Below are positions 33,709 to 45,654 of a stretch of DNA of 53,420 bases, piece by piece (position 1 is the stretch's first letter; each line of letters opens with the position of its first letter). Both the position numbers and the translations under genes were made by a program. Source of the stretch: JAGMDK01 sp023128695 (GTDB lineage Bacteria; Planctomycetota; Phycisphaerae; UBA1845; Fen-1342); the NCBI GenBank assembly GCA_030628805.1, contig DAOVQG010000002.1, positions 1-53,420 on the forward strand, read 5' to 3'. Below the pieces are notes generated by a model. It was not told the origin of the DNA. It saw only the letters and a list, made by a program, of their open reading frames with translations, and did not search any database.

Positions 33709-33792
33709 TGGGTGGCCCATCGCTTTAGCGGTGGGGGACACGAATTGGCCGTCATATTCGCGTTCCCCACCGCTAAAGCGATGGGCCACCCA
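33709..33792. repeat. Long inverted repeat TGGGTGGCCCATCGCTTTAG, copy 1
   Basis: Left arm TGGGTGGCCCATCGCTTTAG-CGGTGGGG pairs with right arm CCCCACCG-CTAAAGCGATGGGCCACCCA. The spacer is about 28 bases and holds GACACGAAT...ATTCGCGTT. A related copy is at 37738-37824. It lies in the 33623-34006 gap, which has no gene. Confidence 0.85.
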
Positions 33793-33939
33793 ACCACATC
33801 TGATCCGTCAATGCACGTGTCACGTAGCACTAATGTAAGTCTAACTCAACGAGCTGTTCATTGCCAGAAAACGACGAGTCGGAGCGACCCGCGCATGATA
33901 ACTGGATTTCAATTCTAGCGCTAATACTCCCCAGGCTGA

Positions 33940-33993
33940 AGAGCCGCGGGCTTCAGCCCGCGCGGCGCCGCGCGGACTAAAGTCCGCGGCTCT
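33940..33993. repeat. 54-bp double hairpin AGAGCCGCGG...
   Basis: AGAGCCGCGGGCTTCAGCCC-GCGCGGCGCCGCGCGG-ACTAAAGT-CCGCGGCTCT: two hairpins around a self-complementary centre, itself an imperfect inverted repeat. Same length and plan, with arms exchanged, as 40832-40885. Confidence 0.85.
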
Positions 33994-34006
33994 TCCGGCC
34001 GCTACA

Positions 34007-37000
34007 TTATTCTCCGATGGCGCCTGAACCGTCACGCGCCAGGTGATCTGGACCAACCAACGAGCCAACCGTCGACTTGGCCGGCCGCGTGTTATACGTC
34101 TTCAAATACTGTTGATGTTCCGGGCTGTCCGGGTAGTGCTCGTCGTCACGGTACGGATAGCCGCTCATGCCATGAAACGGCAACGGCGTCACCGTATCTG
34201 AGAACTTGGTGTTCAGGTCGCCGTCCTTGACCCAGCCGTTGGCGTAAAAGATGAAATCGCGCGTCCAGCCGGCGGGCAGCTTGGGCAGGCCGCGGGCGTC
34301 AAAACGCATCGTCAACTCGTCGCCGGGGCCGAAAATGACATACATGTCGTCCGGCGTCTCCAGCAGCGGGGTTACGTCGCCGTAACGTGTGAACATCCCG
34401 CGTGGCGGATCCCACGATCCGGTGGGGCTCGCGTCGGCGTAGTCAAAGCGTTCGTAACCCAGCGTGTCGCGGGTCAGCCGCGAGAAGCCGCGGTAGTGCA
34501 GGTCGGCGTGGGCGACGGGCAGTTCCGTCTGTCGGCAGCGGTCGGCCTCATCGTTTGTCGAAACGAAAATGCGATCAAAATAGACCCGCAGATTCGTCGC
34601 CAGCCGCACGTGGTAATCGTTGCCCGGGAAGCGTCCGGTCAGGTCCACCGGAACGATCAGCCCCTTACTGGTGGGCAGGCCAACCCACTCGATCACCGTC
34701 CGCCAGGCCCCCGATTTGTCGCGGACCTCCAGCATAAGCGGTGCAAAAGCAAAACGCGGATCCTGAGCAATCGCCATCCCCACGCTCGATTCCGCCCAGT
34801 AGATCCAACTGTCCAGGTACAGCATGATCCGCCGCGCGCCGGACAAGTCGCCCAAATCCAGTGTGAGCGCGTGCGGCTCGGCCAAGCCGTCGTAGTGCGT
34901 CAAGGGAAACGTCGGGACCCGCCCGTCGTGGGCCAGAATGAGCGGCAGCACGTCGTTGCCGCGCTCGTCCACGGCCGAGATCGGCGGCCGCCCATCCGCC
35001 ACCGCGTAGAACTTGTCCTCCGGGAACGGCGGCATCGTGAACATCTCGTTGGGAATCACCTCCAACTCGGCCGGATGGTCCACCACCCGCAATGTGATCT
35101 GGTCGGCGTATGTGATCTCGCGCAGCTCTTCCGTCAGACGCAACTCATAGAACCCGTCCTTGGCGACCAGTTGGCGTGCTTCAATCTTGGTCAACTCCGT
35201 GCAATCGAGCGGATAATAGACGCCGGGCGCCATCGGCACTCCCAGCGGTCCGATGCCGAGAATCTCGTTGACCAATTCGAATCCCTTGCCGTTATACGTA
35301 TATAGGAACCCGCACGAGGCGGAGACTTTCACATATTCCTCGATCGTCAGCACCTCATCGATCTTGGGTTGGACCACGTTCTGCGCGACGCCGTTGGGCC
35401 AGGTCACGCGGACGACGTCGACGCCCTTGAGATCGCCGAGGCCGAAGTGTACGGGGCCGTCTTGGTAAGCTTGCTTGTGATAATGCCCGCCGGAAGCGAT
35501 CTCCACGCAGGCTCCATATCCACAGCGATTCACTTTCTTGCCGACGAGCTTGACGTTGAGCCAGTGGGCTTGGTCAACACTGTCGTTACGCAGCAGCCGC
35601 GGCAGCCCGCCGCGGAGCATGACGACATCCTCGTCGCCGTCACCGTCCAGGTCGCCGACCGCGAAATCGGCCCTGGGCACCGGCAAGCCGCTTGGTTTCA
35701 CCAACGGCGTCCGGTGCCCAAACTTGCCCGGCCCCCGACCGGCCAGGAGATAGGGGCCGTCGGCGTCCAACAGCAAGTCGCTCCAGCCGTCGTTGTTGTA
35801 GTCGCACACACACACGGTCGTGGGGCCGAAGACGAGCTTCAGGTCTTCTGGAGCCAATTCAAGCGGTACGCCCGTGAAACTCGCACTTCCGTCATTGGTA
35901 TACAGGTAGAGCTGATGGTCGGCGACGACGATCAGGTCGATATGACCATCGCGGTTGAAATCACCATCCGCGACCGCCACCGAGCCGCTGTCGAGCGCGG
36001 GCGAGAACGAGCCGCCCGAGTCGAACTTGCCCAAGCGGGCATTGGCAAAAAAGCGGCTCGGCCCGTTGGCGTTCGCGTAAAACAGGTCGATGTCATGATC
36101 CCCGTCAAAATCAGCGAAGACCACGTCACCCGTCTGGGCAAATTCCACCAGCAGTCCGGCCGCGTCGGTATGGCCGGAGAACGTGCCGTCGCCGTTGTTG
36201 CGCAGGAGAGTATTAGCCTCGCCGCCAAAGCCCTCTGGAATTGTGAAGGAGTCGGTCTCCGGCGGTTCCGACAGGTTTACATCGTTCGCGATGAAGAGGT
36301 CAAGGTCATTGTCATGGTCGTAGTCGACGAAAACCACCTTACGGCCGAAATGCGGTTCGTTGGCGCGGGCCGCCTCTGAGGTATCCTCAAAGGTCCCGTC
36401 ACCCTTGTTACGATAGAGCACATTCGGGCCGGCGTTGACAACGTATAGATCGAGATGCCCGTCATTGTCGTAATCGCCGAACGCGGCATCCATGCCCAAG
36501 CCGGTGTCCCCGACGCCCGCGTTTTCGGTCACATCGGTGAAATGCCAGTCGCCGTCGTTTCGCCACAGATGATTCGCCGCCGTATCTTCATCCGTGGAAC
36601 ATGCCACGACGTACAGGTCCAGGTCGCCGTCGGCATCGTAGTCACCCAGCGCGACCGCCCCGCCGATCGCGGGCGCATAGCGCCGCCGCGCTTCATCCGC
36701 GTCGTAGTCGGACCGCTTGAAAGCAACGGTCAACGGCACTTCGCGCTGACTCGCTTGCACTACCACTCCGGTTTCATGAGTAACATCGACGAAGCGGACC
36801 GCCGACTCCCGCGGGATTACGTCCTTCGTCAGCCGCGGGGCCTCGATGATGTACGTATACTTGCTGCGTTCCAGGGCCTCGGCCGTCTTCTCCGCCTCGT
36901 CCACCGTGCCCTTGACGCGGTCGTAAATCTCCTTGTGGCGTTCGGCATTGTCCACCTGGCCCAGGCGGCGATATAGCGTGATCAACTGGTAATGAGTGCT

Positions 37001-37513
37001 CGGATCGGTCGGCGACAGCTCGGCCTTCTTTTTGAACGCCGCGACGGCGTCCTCGTAGCGCTGCATGAACTTGTAGCACACACCCAGGTTGTAATACGCC
37101 CCGGGGCACTGGGGATCGTGGGCGATGACGTGCTGAAGCTGCTCGACCGCCTCGGCGTAACGGCCCTCGCGCTTGTGAACAATGCCCCGGATGTAATAAA
37201 CGGCCAACAGCTCCGGATCGTGCTCCTGAGCACGGTCCAGGGCCTCCAGCGCCGCTTGGTATTCCTGGGCCCGCATCAGGATCAGGCCGAGATTGAAGTG
37301 ATCCACCGCCGAGTCCGGCTTCAACTCGATACACCGGCGAAACTCGGCCGCCGCCTCGGCGAACTTGTCATTCTCGTAATGGGCCTTGCCGACCAGACGG
37401 TGAGCGTCCAGTTCGCCAGCAACCTCTTGTTCGGATGGCCCCCCCAGGCTGATTGCCGCGATAAGCACCACGGTCGTAACCGCTGCTGTTGACCACCGAC
37501 CTTTTCTATTCAC
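34007..37513 (-). CDS. TPR + FG-GAP + ASPIC/UnbV exported protein
   Basis: An 1168-residue protein. After a signal peptide (about 1-24) come five or more TPRs (about 35-200; AVDHFNLGLILMRAQEYQAA, GAYYNLGVCYKFMQRYEDAV). Next is an FG-GAP/VCBS propeller (about 235-640) with many DYDADGDLD-type loops (also DYDNDGHLD and DYDHDNDLD), then the ASPIC/UnbV domain (about 645-725). The C-terminal region of about 440 residues is mainly beta (FDRIFVSTNDEADR) and not recognised. The whole is probably a secreted multi-contact scaffold. It is read in the same direction as the cytochrome operon downstream, but a repeat-filled gap of about 385 bases separates them, so separate transcription is possible. Confidence 0.87.
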   Translation of the reverse strand: MNRKGRWSTAAVTTVVLIAAISLGGPSEQEVAGELDAHRLVGKAHYENDKFAEAAAEFRRCIELKPDSAVDHFNLGLILMRAQEYQAALEALDRAQEHDPELLAVYYIRGIVHKREGRYAEAVEQLQHVIAHDPQCPGAYYNLGVCYKFMQRYEDAVAAFKKKAELSPTDPSTHYQLITLYRRLGQVDNAERHKEIYDRVKGTVDEAEKTAEALERSKYTYIIEAPRLTKDVIPRESAVRFVDVTHETGVVVQASQREVPLTVAFKRSDYDADEARRRYAPAIGGAVALGDYDADGDLDLYVVACSTDEDTAANHLWRNDGDWHFTDVTENAGVGDTGLGMDAAFGDYDNDGHLDLYVVNAGPNVLYRNKGDGTFEDTSEAARANEPHFGRKVVFVDYDHDNDLDLFIANDVNLSEPPETDSFTIPEGFGGEANTLLRNNGDGTFSGHTDAAGLLVEFAQTGDVVFADFDGDHDIDLFYANANGPSRFFANARLGKFDSGGSFSPALDSGSVAVADGDFNRDGHIDLIVVADHQLYLYTNDGSASFTGVPLELAPEDLKLVFGPTTVCVCDYNNDGWSDLLLDADGPYLLAGRGPGKFGHRTPLVKPSGLPVPRADFAVGDLDGDGDEDVVMLRGGLPRLLRNDSVDQAHWLNVKLVGKKVNRCGYGACVEIASGGHYHKQAYQDGPVHFGLGDLKGVDVVRVTWPNGVAQNVVQPKIDEVLTIEEYVKVSASCGFLYTYNGKGFELVNEILGIGPLGVPMAPGVYYPLDCTELTKIEARQLVAKDGFYELRLTEELREITYADQITLRVVDHPAELEVIPNEMFTMPPFPEDKFYAVADGRPPISAVDERGNDVLPLILAHDGRVPTFPLTHYDGLAEPHALTLDLGDLSGARRIMLYLDSWIYWAESSVGMAIAQDPRFAFAPLMLEVRDKSGAWRTVIEWVGLPTSKGLIVPVDLTGRFPGNDYHVRLATNLRVYFDRIFVSTNDEADRCRQTELPVAHADLHYRGFSRLTRDTLGYERFDYADASPTGSWDPPRGMFTRYGDVTPLLETPDDMYVIFGPGDELTMRFDARGLPKLPAGWTRDFIFYANGWVKDGDLNTKFSDTVTPLPFHGMSGYPYRDDEHYPDSPEHQQYLKTYNTRPAKSTVGSLVGPDHLARDGSGAIGE

Positions 37514-37737
37514 GACTTGCTACTCCTCATGGCAAGAAGGACACAATAACAGATGGTTTGCTTTAACGCTCTTAAGCTCTGCTATGATATGGGCCTTCTG
37601 TCTGACGCCTACGAAATGACCGCACATCTCGCAGATGCCTTCCGTGCGTTTCATTTCTCTACTGCTCCTCTGCTGATGAAGGCCGTTTACTATGGCGACC
37701 GGCTCCCGTGTCGGCCGGACGCTACATTGCGCTATCC

Positions 37738-37866
37738 TGGGTGGCCCATCGCTTTAGCGGTGGGGGACACGAATGGTTTTCGAGTGTCATTCGTGTTCCC
37801 CGCAGCTAAAGCCACGGGCCACCCGATTATTCTCATCTTCGGCCGGTACGGGGCCCGGCCGCTACA
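37738..37866. repeat. Long inverted repeat copy 2 and CGGCCGG hairpin
   Basis: 37738-37824 repeats the plan of 33709-33792 (TGGGTGGCCCATCGCTTTAG to GCTAAAGCCACGGGCCACCC) with a degenerate right arm. 37840-37866 is CGGCCGGTACGGGGCCCGGC plus CGCTACA. Degenerate TGTAGCG-type sequence also occurs at about 37695-37728. The 37514-37929 gap has no convincing gene. Confidence 0.8.
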
Positions 37867-37883
37867 TTCTCCGGTCGAAAGCC

Positions 37884-37924
37884 GACTGCTGAAAGCTGAT
37901 CGCTGAAAGCTGAAAGCTGATAGC
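37884..37924. repeat. Heptad array (minus-strand GCnnTCA) at a gene end
   Basis: Read on the minus strand: GCTATCA, GCTTTCA, GCTTTCA, GCGATCA, GCTTTCA, GCAGTCG. It lies five bases beyond the stop codon of the TPR/UnbV gene at 37930, like the array at the end of the membrane fusion protein gene. Confidence 0.8.
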
Positions 37925-37929
37925 TTCCT

Positions 37930-40917
<2,988 letters not shown>

Positions 40918-40941
40918 GACTTTTTCCCCTTGCGATAACAC

Positions 40942-41213
40942 TCGTTTCGTCGCCCGCCGAGTTAGCTCACACGCCGTCCCTTGACGGTTCCCGTATAGAA
41001 TTCTAGCTTATGAACCGCCCCCCAGGACGTCAAGCGTATGTCCCTTCGTGACTAGCCCTGGAAGGGCGACGGACGGATTCTGAAACCGAGGGTGTTTCCG
41101 TCGCCCCTCTGGGGCTGAGCGTTGGGATGCCACACTATCCCAGGGCTTGCGCCCTGGGCTAAATTCCGGCGCCCCGCCGGAGCTGCTCATGCACCGGTTC
41201 TCCGAGGCTGCCT
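40942..41213. repeat. Divergent intergenic region with a decayed AGCCCTGG.AGGGCGAC repeat
   Basis: CTAGCCCTGGAAGGGCGACG (about 41051-41070), GTCGCCCCTCTGGGGCTGAG (about 41100-41119) and CCCAGGGCTTGCGCCCTGGG (about 41140-41159) are hairpin pieces of one further repeat family. No gene is seen. It separates the UnbV gene from the divergent exporter gene. Confidence 0.6.
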
Positions 41214-43550
41214 ATGCGTCGGTTCTTTTGGTTTGTTACATCGCATCCGGTGTTGGTGCTGTGTCTGGCCGGGCTGGTCGGGCTGGTGCTGGGACCGTTC
41301 GTCCTATCGTTGACCCGCGACACCAGCCCGGATGCGTTCATTCCCCAAGACCACCCCGCCTTGCGGCTCAAGAAACAGGTCGAGGAGGACTTCGGCCTGA
41401 CCGAGCCGATCGCGGTCGGCGTGATCCGCGCTCAGCCCGGCGGCATCTTCGTACCCGAAACCCTGAAGCTGATTCAAACACTCACCCGTGCCATCCAGGG
41501 CCTGCCCGGCATCGATCCGGATGACGTGCTCAGCCTGACCACCGAGTCGGGCGTGTACTTTGATGAAAACGACGAGCCGGGTTTCGAGTTGCTGGTCAAG
41601 GAAATCCCCACGCCGACCGCCGACCTGGAGGCCCTGAAAGCCGACGTGCTCGGCTACGAGCTATATAAGGGTACGCTGGTGGCAGAGGATGGCTCCGCGG
41701 CTTGTATCCTCATCCGGCCGGAGAATGAAAATCAGGCCGACCGGATCTACCGCGCCTTGGCGGATCTGCTGGACGGCTACCCGGTCAATGACGAGCAGCT
41801 CGTAGTGGCCGGCGAGGCCGCCGTGCGAGCACACATGGGCACTGCCGTCTCCGACGACGCCTTGCGAATGAACTTCATCTGCCCAATCGTGATGGCGATC
41901 CTGATCATCCTGGCCTACCGTACGGTCCGTGGCACAGTCCTGCCTCTGTGCGTCATCGGCGGCGCCTCGATAATGGCCCTGGGATTGATGGCCGTGTTCG
42001 GCGTGCCGGTCTACATCGTCACAAATGGCATCTTCGTGATCATCATGGCCCTCGGCGTGGCCGATTCGCTGCACCTCATCGGCCAATACTACGAGGAACA
42101 GCTCGAGCCGCGCGGACGGAGTAAACAGGAAATCATCGTCGAGGCCTGCCTAGCACTGTGGTACCCGATCCTGATCACCTCGCTGACCGACGTGGCCGGG
42201 TTCTTCGCACTATACGTGGCTGGAATCATGCCGCCGATCCGGTACTTCGGGTTGTTCACGTGCGCCGGCGTATTGGGGGCGCTGGTGTTTTCATATACAG
42301 TCGTCCCCGCCGGACTGATGATGCGGCCGCTGAAGATGAGCAGTGCGTTTCTCAAACGCAAGAACGCCGCGTCCCAAACCAATGGCGTCGACGCGATCGG
42401 GCGGATCATGGGGCGACTCGGGACAATCATATTCCGGCGGCGCTTCATCGTGCTCGGTCTGGGAATCATTACCATCGCTTTCGCCGCCTGGGGCGCATCC
42501 AAGCTGATCATCAACGATGCCCGCATACTGGCCTTCAAGGAGCACCACCCGATCGTGCGGGCCGCCCGGGCGCTCAACGCCCGTTTCGACGGCACCAGCC
42601 AACTCAACATCATCGTGACCGCGTCCGAGCCCGAGGCCTTGCTGCAAACCGAACTACTCCACCGCCTCGATGAACTGGAAACATACACCGAAGCACTGCC
42701 GCACGTGGGCGGGACGCATTCGCCGGCCGGGTGGATCAAGCGGGCTCACCAGAAGATGCACGACGAAGACCCGGCGTACTACGTCATTCCGGACGACCCG
42801 TTCGAGACGCAGTTCTATCTGGATGTATTGGGGATCGAGACCTCGCCGATGGCCGAGCTGCTGCACGAGGTGATCGACGAGACCTACACGCGGGCCAACC
42901 TGATCGTCCGCATGAAGAGCAGCGAGTTCATCCATCAGCGGGAGGTCATTCACACACTACAAGATTACCTGGACGAGCACTTCAGCGACGGGCCGTTGCG
43001 GGCCAAGCTGGCCGGGCGCGTCAATCTCGACTACCACTGGCTGTGCATGATCCGCACCAGCCATGTAAACAGCGTGGTGCTCTCGTTCATCTGCGTTCTG
43101 GTATTGACTGGTTTGATGTTTCGCTCGGTAATCGCCGGGTTTTTGTGTACGCTGACGGTGGGCGTGGCCGTGCTGGTCAATTACGCGATCATGGGCCTCG
43201 GCGGCATCCCCCTGGGCGTGGGCACGTCGATGTTCGCCAGCATCGCCATCGGCGCCGGCGTGAATTTCCCAATCCACATGCTCGATCGGCTGCGCATCGG
43301 CCTCAGCACGCCGGACGCCGACCCGGCCCAGGTTTTCCGCAACGCCTTCGCATTCACCGGCCGGGTGCTGTTCTTCACGGCGTTCGTGGTCGCGCTCGGC
43401 TTCTTATTGCTGTGTGTCTCCGAGTTCCGCACCCTGGTCCGCTTCGGCCTGCTGATCGGCATCGGCCTGTTGGTCAGCTTCCTGACGAGCGTGACGCTCT
43501 TGCCGGCGCTCGTCGCCATACTCAAACCTCGCTTCCTCTGGAAAGCATGA
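41214..43550 (+). CDS. RND/MMPL-family exporter (SSD-type)
   Basis: A 778-residue membrane protein with two repeats of one span, a large periplasmic loop and a bundle of five spans, as in MMPL/HpnN-type lipid or hopanoid exporters of the RND superfamily. N-terminal span MRRFFWFVTSHPVLVLCLAG; sterol-sensing-like bundle around IVMAILIILAYRTVRGTVLP and TNGIFVIIMALGVADSLHLI; second bundle near VLSFICVLVLTGLMFRSVIA. About 300 residues shorter than the drug pump at 4635-7961 and not paired with an adaptor. ATG 41214 has GAGG upstream. Substrate probably hydrophobic; not determinable here. Confidence 0.88.
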   Translation: MRRFFWFVTSHPVLVLCLAGLVGLVLGPFVLSLTRDTSPDAFIPQDHPALRLKKQVEEDFGLTEPIAVGVIRAQPGGIFVPETLKLIQTLTRAIQGLPGIDPDDVLSLTTESGVYFDENDEPGFELLVKEIPTPTADLEALKADVLGYELYKGTLVAEDGSAACILIRPENENQADRIYRALADLLDGYPVNDEQLVVAGEAAVRAHMGTAVSDDALRMNFICPIVMAILIILAYRTVRGTVLPLCVIGGASIMALGLMAVFGVPVYIVTNGIFVIIMALGVADSLHLIGQYYEEQLEPRGRSKQEIIVEACLALWYPILITSLTDVAGFFALYVAGIMPPIRYFGLFTCAGVLGALVFSYTVVPAGLMMRPLKMSSAFLKRKNAASQTNGVDAIGRIMGRLGTIIFRRRFIVLGLGIITIAFAAWGASKLIINDARILAFKEHHPIVRAARALNARFDGTSQLNIIVTASEPEALLQTELLHRLDELETYTEALPHVGGTHSPAGWIKRAHQKMHDEDPAYYVIPDDPFETQFYLDVLGIETSPMAELLHEVIDETYTRANLIVRMKSSEFIHQREVIHTLQDYLDEHFSDGPLRAKLAGRVNLDYHWLCMIRTSHVNSVVLSFICVLVLTGLMFRSVIAGFLCTLTVGVAVLVNYAIMGLGGIPLGVGTSMFASIAIGAGVNFPIHMLDRLRIGLSTPDADPAQVFRNAFAFTGRVLFFTAFVVALGFLLLCVSEFRTLVRFGLLIGIGLLVSFLTSVTLLPALVAILKPRFLWKA

Positions 43551-43571
43551 TCAAGCCCCGCCCGGCCGTTA

Positions 43572-44261
43572 TCAGCCGTTTGCGTAAGGGGTGGGATCGG
43601 GGCGGCCGAGTTGCTCGAACGCAGCCAGCCGCAGTCGGCAACTGTCGCAATGGCCGCAGGCGCGCCCGGCCCGGTCCGGGTCGTAGCAGCTTCGAGTCAG
43701 GCCGTAGTCCACCCCGAGCTCAAGCCCCCGGCGGATGATCTCGGCCTTGGTGAGCTGGATCAGAGGCGTGTGGATGCGAACCGGCCGACCTTCGACGCCC
43801 GCTCGGGTTGCCAAGCCGGCCATTTTCTCGAACGCGGCGATGTAGTCCCCCCGGCAGTCAGGGTAGCCGCTGTAATCGACCGCATTGACGCCGATGTAGA
43901 TGTCCTGGGCACCACGGACTTCGGCCAGGGCCAGGGCGTAGGCGAGGAAAATCGTATTTCGGGCCGGCACATAGGTGATCGGTATCTCGTCGGCTTCCAG
44001 GTCGCGGTCTTTGGGCACTTCGATCTCGGCCGTCAACGCCGAACCTCCGAAGACACGCAAATCGAGCTCGACGACGACGTGTTCCCGCACGCCGGCGGCG
44101 GCGGCCACGTTGCGGGCGGCCTCGAGCTCGATTTCATGCCGCTGGCCATACCGAAAGCTGATCGCCAGCGGCTCAAAGCCGTCGGCACGGGCGATGGCCA
44201 GCGTCGTGGCGCTGTCCAGCCCGCCCGAGAGCAAAACCAGAGTTGGTTTTTTCACTTCCAT
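43572..44261 (-). CDS. queC: 7-cyano-7-deazaguanine synthase QueC
   Basis: A 229-residue enzyme that converts 7-carboxy-7-deazaguanine to preQ0 with ammonia and ATP, in queuosine and related pathways. The PP-loop SGGLDS is at 12-17. The zinc-binding cysteines are Cys 192, 202, 205 and 208 (SCYDPDRAGRACGHCDSC). Length is normal. AAGGTG lies seven bases before the ATG, and the gene starts nine bases after the M42 peptidase stop, so the two are co-transcribed. Other queuosine genes (queD, queE, queF) are not in the window. Confidence 0.96.
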   Translation of the reverse strand: MEVKKPTLVLLSGGLDSATTLAIARADGFEPLAISFRYGQRHEIELEAARNVAAAAGVREHVVVELDLRVFGGSALTAEIEVPKDRDLEADEIPITYVPARNTIFLAYALALAEVRGAQDIYIGVNAVDYSGYPDCRGDYIAAFEKMAGLATRAGVEGRPVRIHTPLIQLTKAEIIRRGLELGVDYGLTRSCYDPDRAGRACGHCDSCRLRLAAFEQLGRPDPTPYANG

Positions 44262-44270
44262 GGACGCACC

Positions 44271-45383
44271 TTACTCCTGACGAAGCAAGGCTTGGTTCTC
44301 CTCAAATAGCCCGTCAATCCGGGTGCGCAGCGAATCGTCCACGGCGTCCGGCCCGTCGGGGTCGAGCACGAGGGCCTCGAACAGGTCCACCATACCCTGC
44401 CAGTCCTTGAAGCTGACCCACTCGCTGCCGATCTTTCGGCGGTGAGTGTCCATGTTGTGGTAGTTGCCGAGCGCCAGACAAATCCCGATCACCGCGTACC
44501 CATAGGCCCCGAACGCCGCTGCTTCGCACATGCCGCCATCCATCAACTTGCGTTGATATTGGAAGCTCTTGCGGCGGCCAGCGAGCTCCTGCGCCACGCG
44601 GACGCAGAATGTCGCGAACTGTGGCGTGTAGACGCAGACCCGGTCGCCGATGCGGATGATGGGGCCGTCGCCGATAGGGGCGTTGATGAGCGCGCTGCTG
44701 GTCTCGATCGAGATCACGGGCACACGCTTGGGGATGGTCCGGGCGCGGATCGCGCCGACGGCGCCGACGAAGCCCACTTCTTCAGCCCGAGTGAACAGGC
44801 AATACACCTCGCCGCGGGCGCGTTTGCGGCACAGACGTTGCAGTAACATAAGCATGGCCGCGACGCCGGCGAGGTCGTCGCAGGCCCGGGAGACCACGCG
44901 GTCGCCTCTGAGGGTCGGCTCGGGCAGGTCCCACATGCCCAGGGTGTTCGGCGGGATGGGTTTGCCGACCTGGATGTGGGCCTCCTTCGGGACCCGCGGC
45001 CCGCCGGGCAATTTGGGCGGGAGGGTTTTCGACAACTTTAACACTCGGCCCTTGACCCACTGCCCATTGTTCCAAAAGCGCACCTTGGAGCCGGCGAAGT
45101 ACTCCGGCCGGACGCCGCCGCGGAACTCCGCCCGCAGCGTGCGTGGCTGCACCATCTTCAGGGCGGCGAAGCCGGGGTGGTCGGTATGGGCCACGAACGC
45201 CAGCGGGGTGATTTTACGGGGCTGGCGGCGATAGTGGGCCAACAAATTGCCGTAGCGGTCGTACTTGATCTTCACGCCGGCGAGTTTGCGGCAGGTCCGT
45301 TCGACGTAATCCATGACGGCGGATTCGAGAAACGGTGCCGTCGGCAGGGACATGAGGTCCTTCAGGAGCTTCGGTAATGCCAT
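44271..45383 (-). CDS. M42-family (tetrahedral, glutamyl-type) aminopeptidase
   Basis: A 370-residue metallo-aminopeptidase, likely cytoplasmic and oligomeric, trimming N-terminal residues from peptides. Metal-site and catalytic positions as in the family: His 66 (AHTDHPGF), Asp 169 or 170 (RACDDLAG), Glu 201/202 (TRAEEVGF), Glu 227 (SIETSSA, where many members have Asp) and His 309 (NYHNMD). The ATG at 45383 is preferred over 45422 because GGAGA lies seven bases upstream and the extra N-terminus would come from a repeat element. A MITE-like insertion lies only 14 bases before this ATG; its target duplication includes the ribosome binding site. Confidence 0.9.
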   Translation of the reverse strand: MALPKLLKDLMSLPTAPFLESAVMDYVERTCRKLAGVKIKYDRYGNLLAHYRRQPRKITPLAFVAHTDHPGFAALKMVQPRTLRAEFRGGVRPEYFAGSKVRFWNNGQWVKGRVLKLSKTLPPKLPGGPRVPKEAHIQVGKPIPPNTLGMWDLPEPTLRGDRVVSRACDDLAGVAAMLMLLQRLCRKRARGEVYCLFTRAEEVGFVGAVGAIRARTIPKRVPVISIETSSALINAPIGDGPIIRIGDRVCVYTPQFATFCVRVAQELAGRRKSFQYQRKLMDGGMCEAAAFGAYGYAVIGICLALGNYHNMDTHRRKIGSEWVSFKDWQGMVDLFEALVLDPDGPDAVDDSLRTRIDGLFEENQALLRQE

Positions 45384-45389
45384 AATGTT

Positions 45390-45397
45390 ATCTCCAC
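45390..45397. repeat. Target-site duplication, gene-proximal copy (holds the M42 ribosome binding site)
   Basis: ATCTCCAC here is exactly repeated at 45647-45654. Its complement GTGGAGAT carries the GGAGA Shine-Dalgarno of the M42 gene. Confidence 0.85.
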
Positions 45398-45646
45398 GTA
45401 AGAGTTCAGCCGTTTGCAACAAGCTATCAGCAATCAGCTTTCAGCGGTCAGCATTTAGCAATCAGCTTTCAGCGGTCAGCATTCAGCAATCAGCTTTCAG
45501 CGGTCAGCTTTTACGCTGATTAGCGAGTAAGTACTTATCCTCAGTCATGTGCTCAGCCTGCTCCGAATAACACACTATTTGTGACATTTACCCATTGAAC
45601 GCTCGACTTTCGGCTGATCGCTGATTGCTGACCGCTGAATGCTTAC
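45398..45646. mobile_element. MITE-like heptad-arm element, copy 2 (with 8-bp target duplication)
   Basis: A 249-bp element, ends GTAAGAGTTCAGC and (inverted) GTAAGCATTCAGC, 11 of 13 matching. Left arm: AGAGTTCAGCCGTTTGCA then 13 heptads (45423-45513) of form GCnnTCA/GCnnTTA, with nn running TA, AA, TT, GG, AT, AA, TT, GG, AT, AA, TT, GG, TT, i.e. a 28-base higher-order period. Centre with CACTATTTGTGACATTT; right arm TGATCGC-TGATTGC-TGACCGC-TGAATGC. Flanked by the perfect duplication ATCTCCAC. No coding capacity. Confidence 0.88.
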
Positions 45647-45654
45647 ATCTCCAC
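45647..45654. repeat. Target-site duplication, distal copy
   Basis: ATCTCCAC, the partner of 45390-45397. Confidence 0.85.

Noticed and set aside
45423..45513. CRISPR array
   Set aside because: Unit is 7 bases with no unique spacers and no cas genes nearby.
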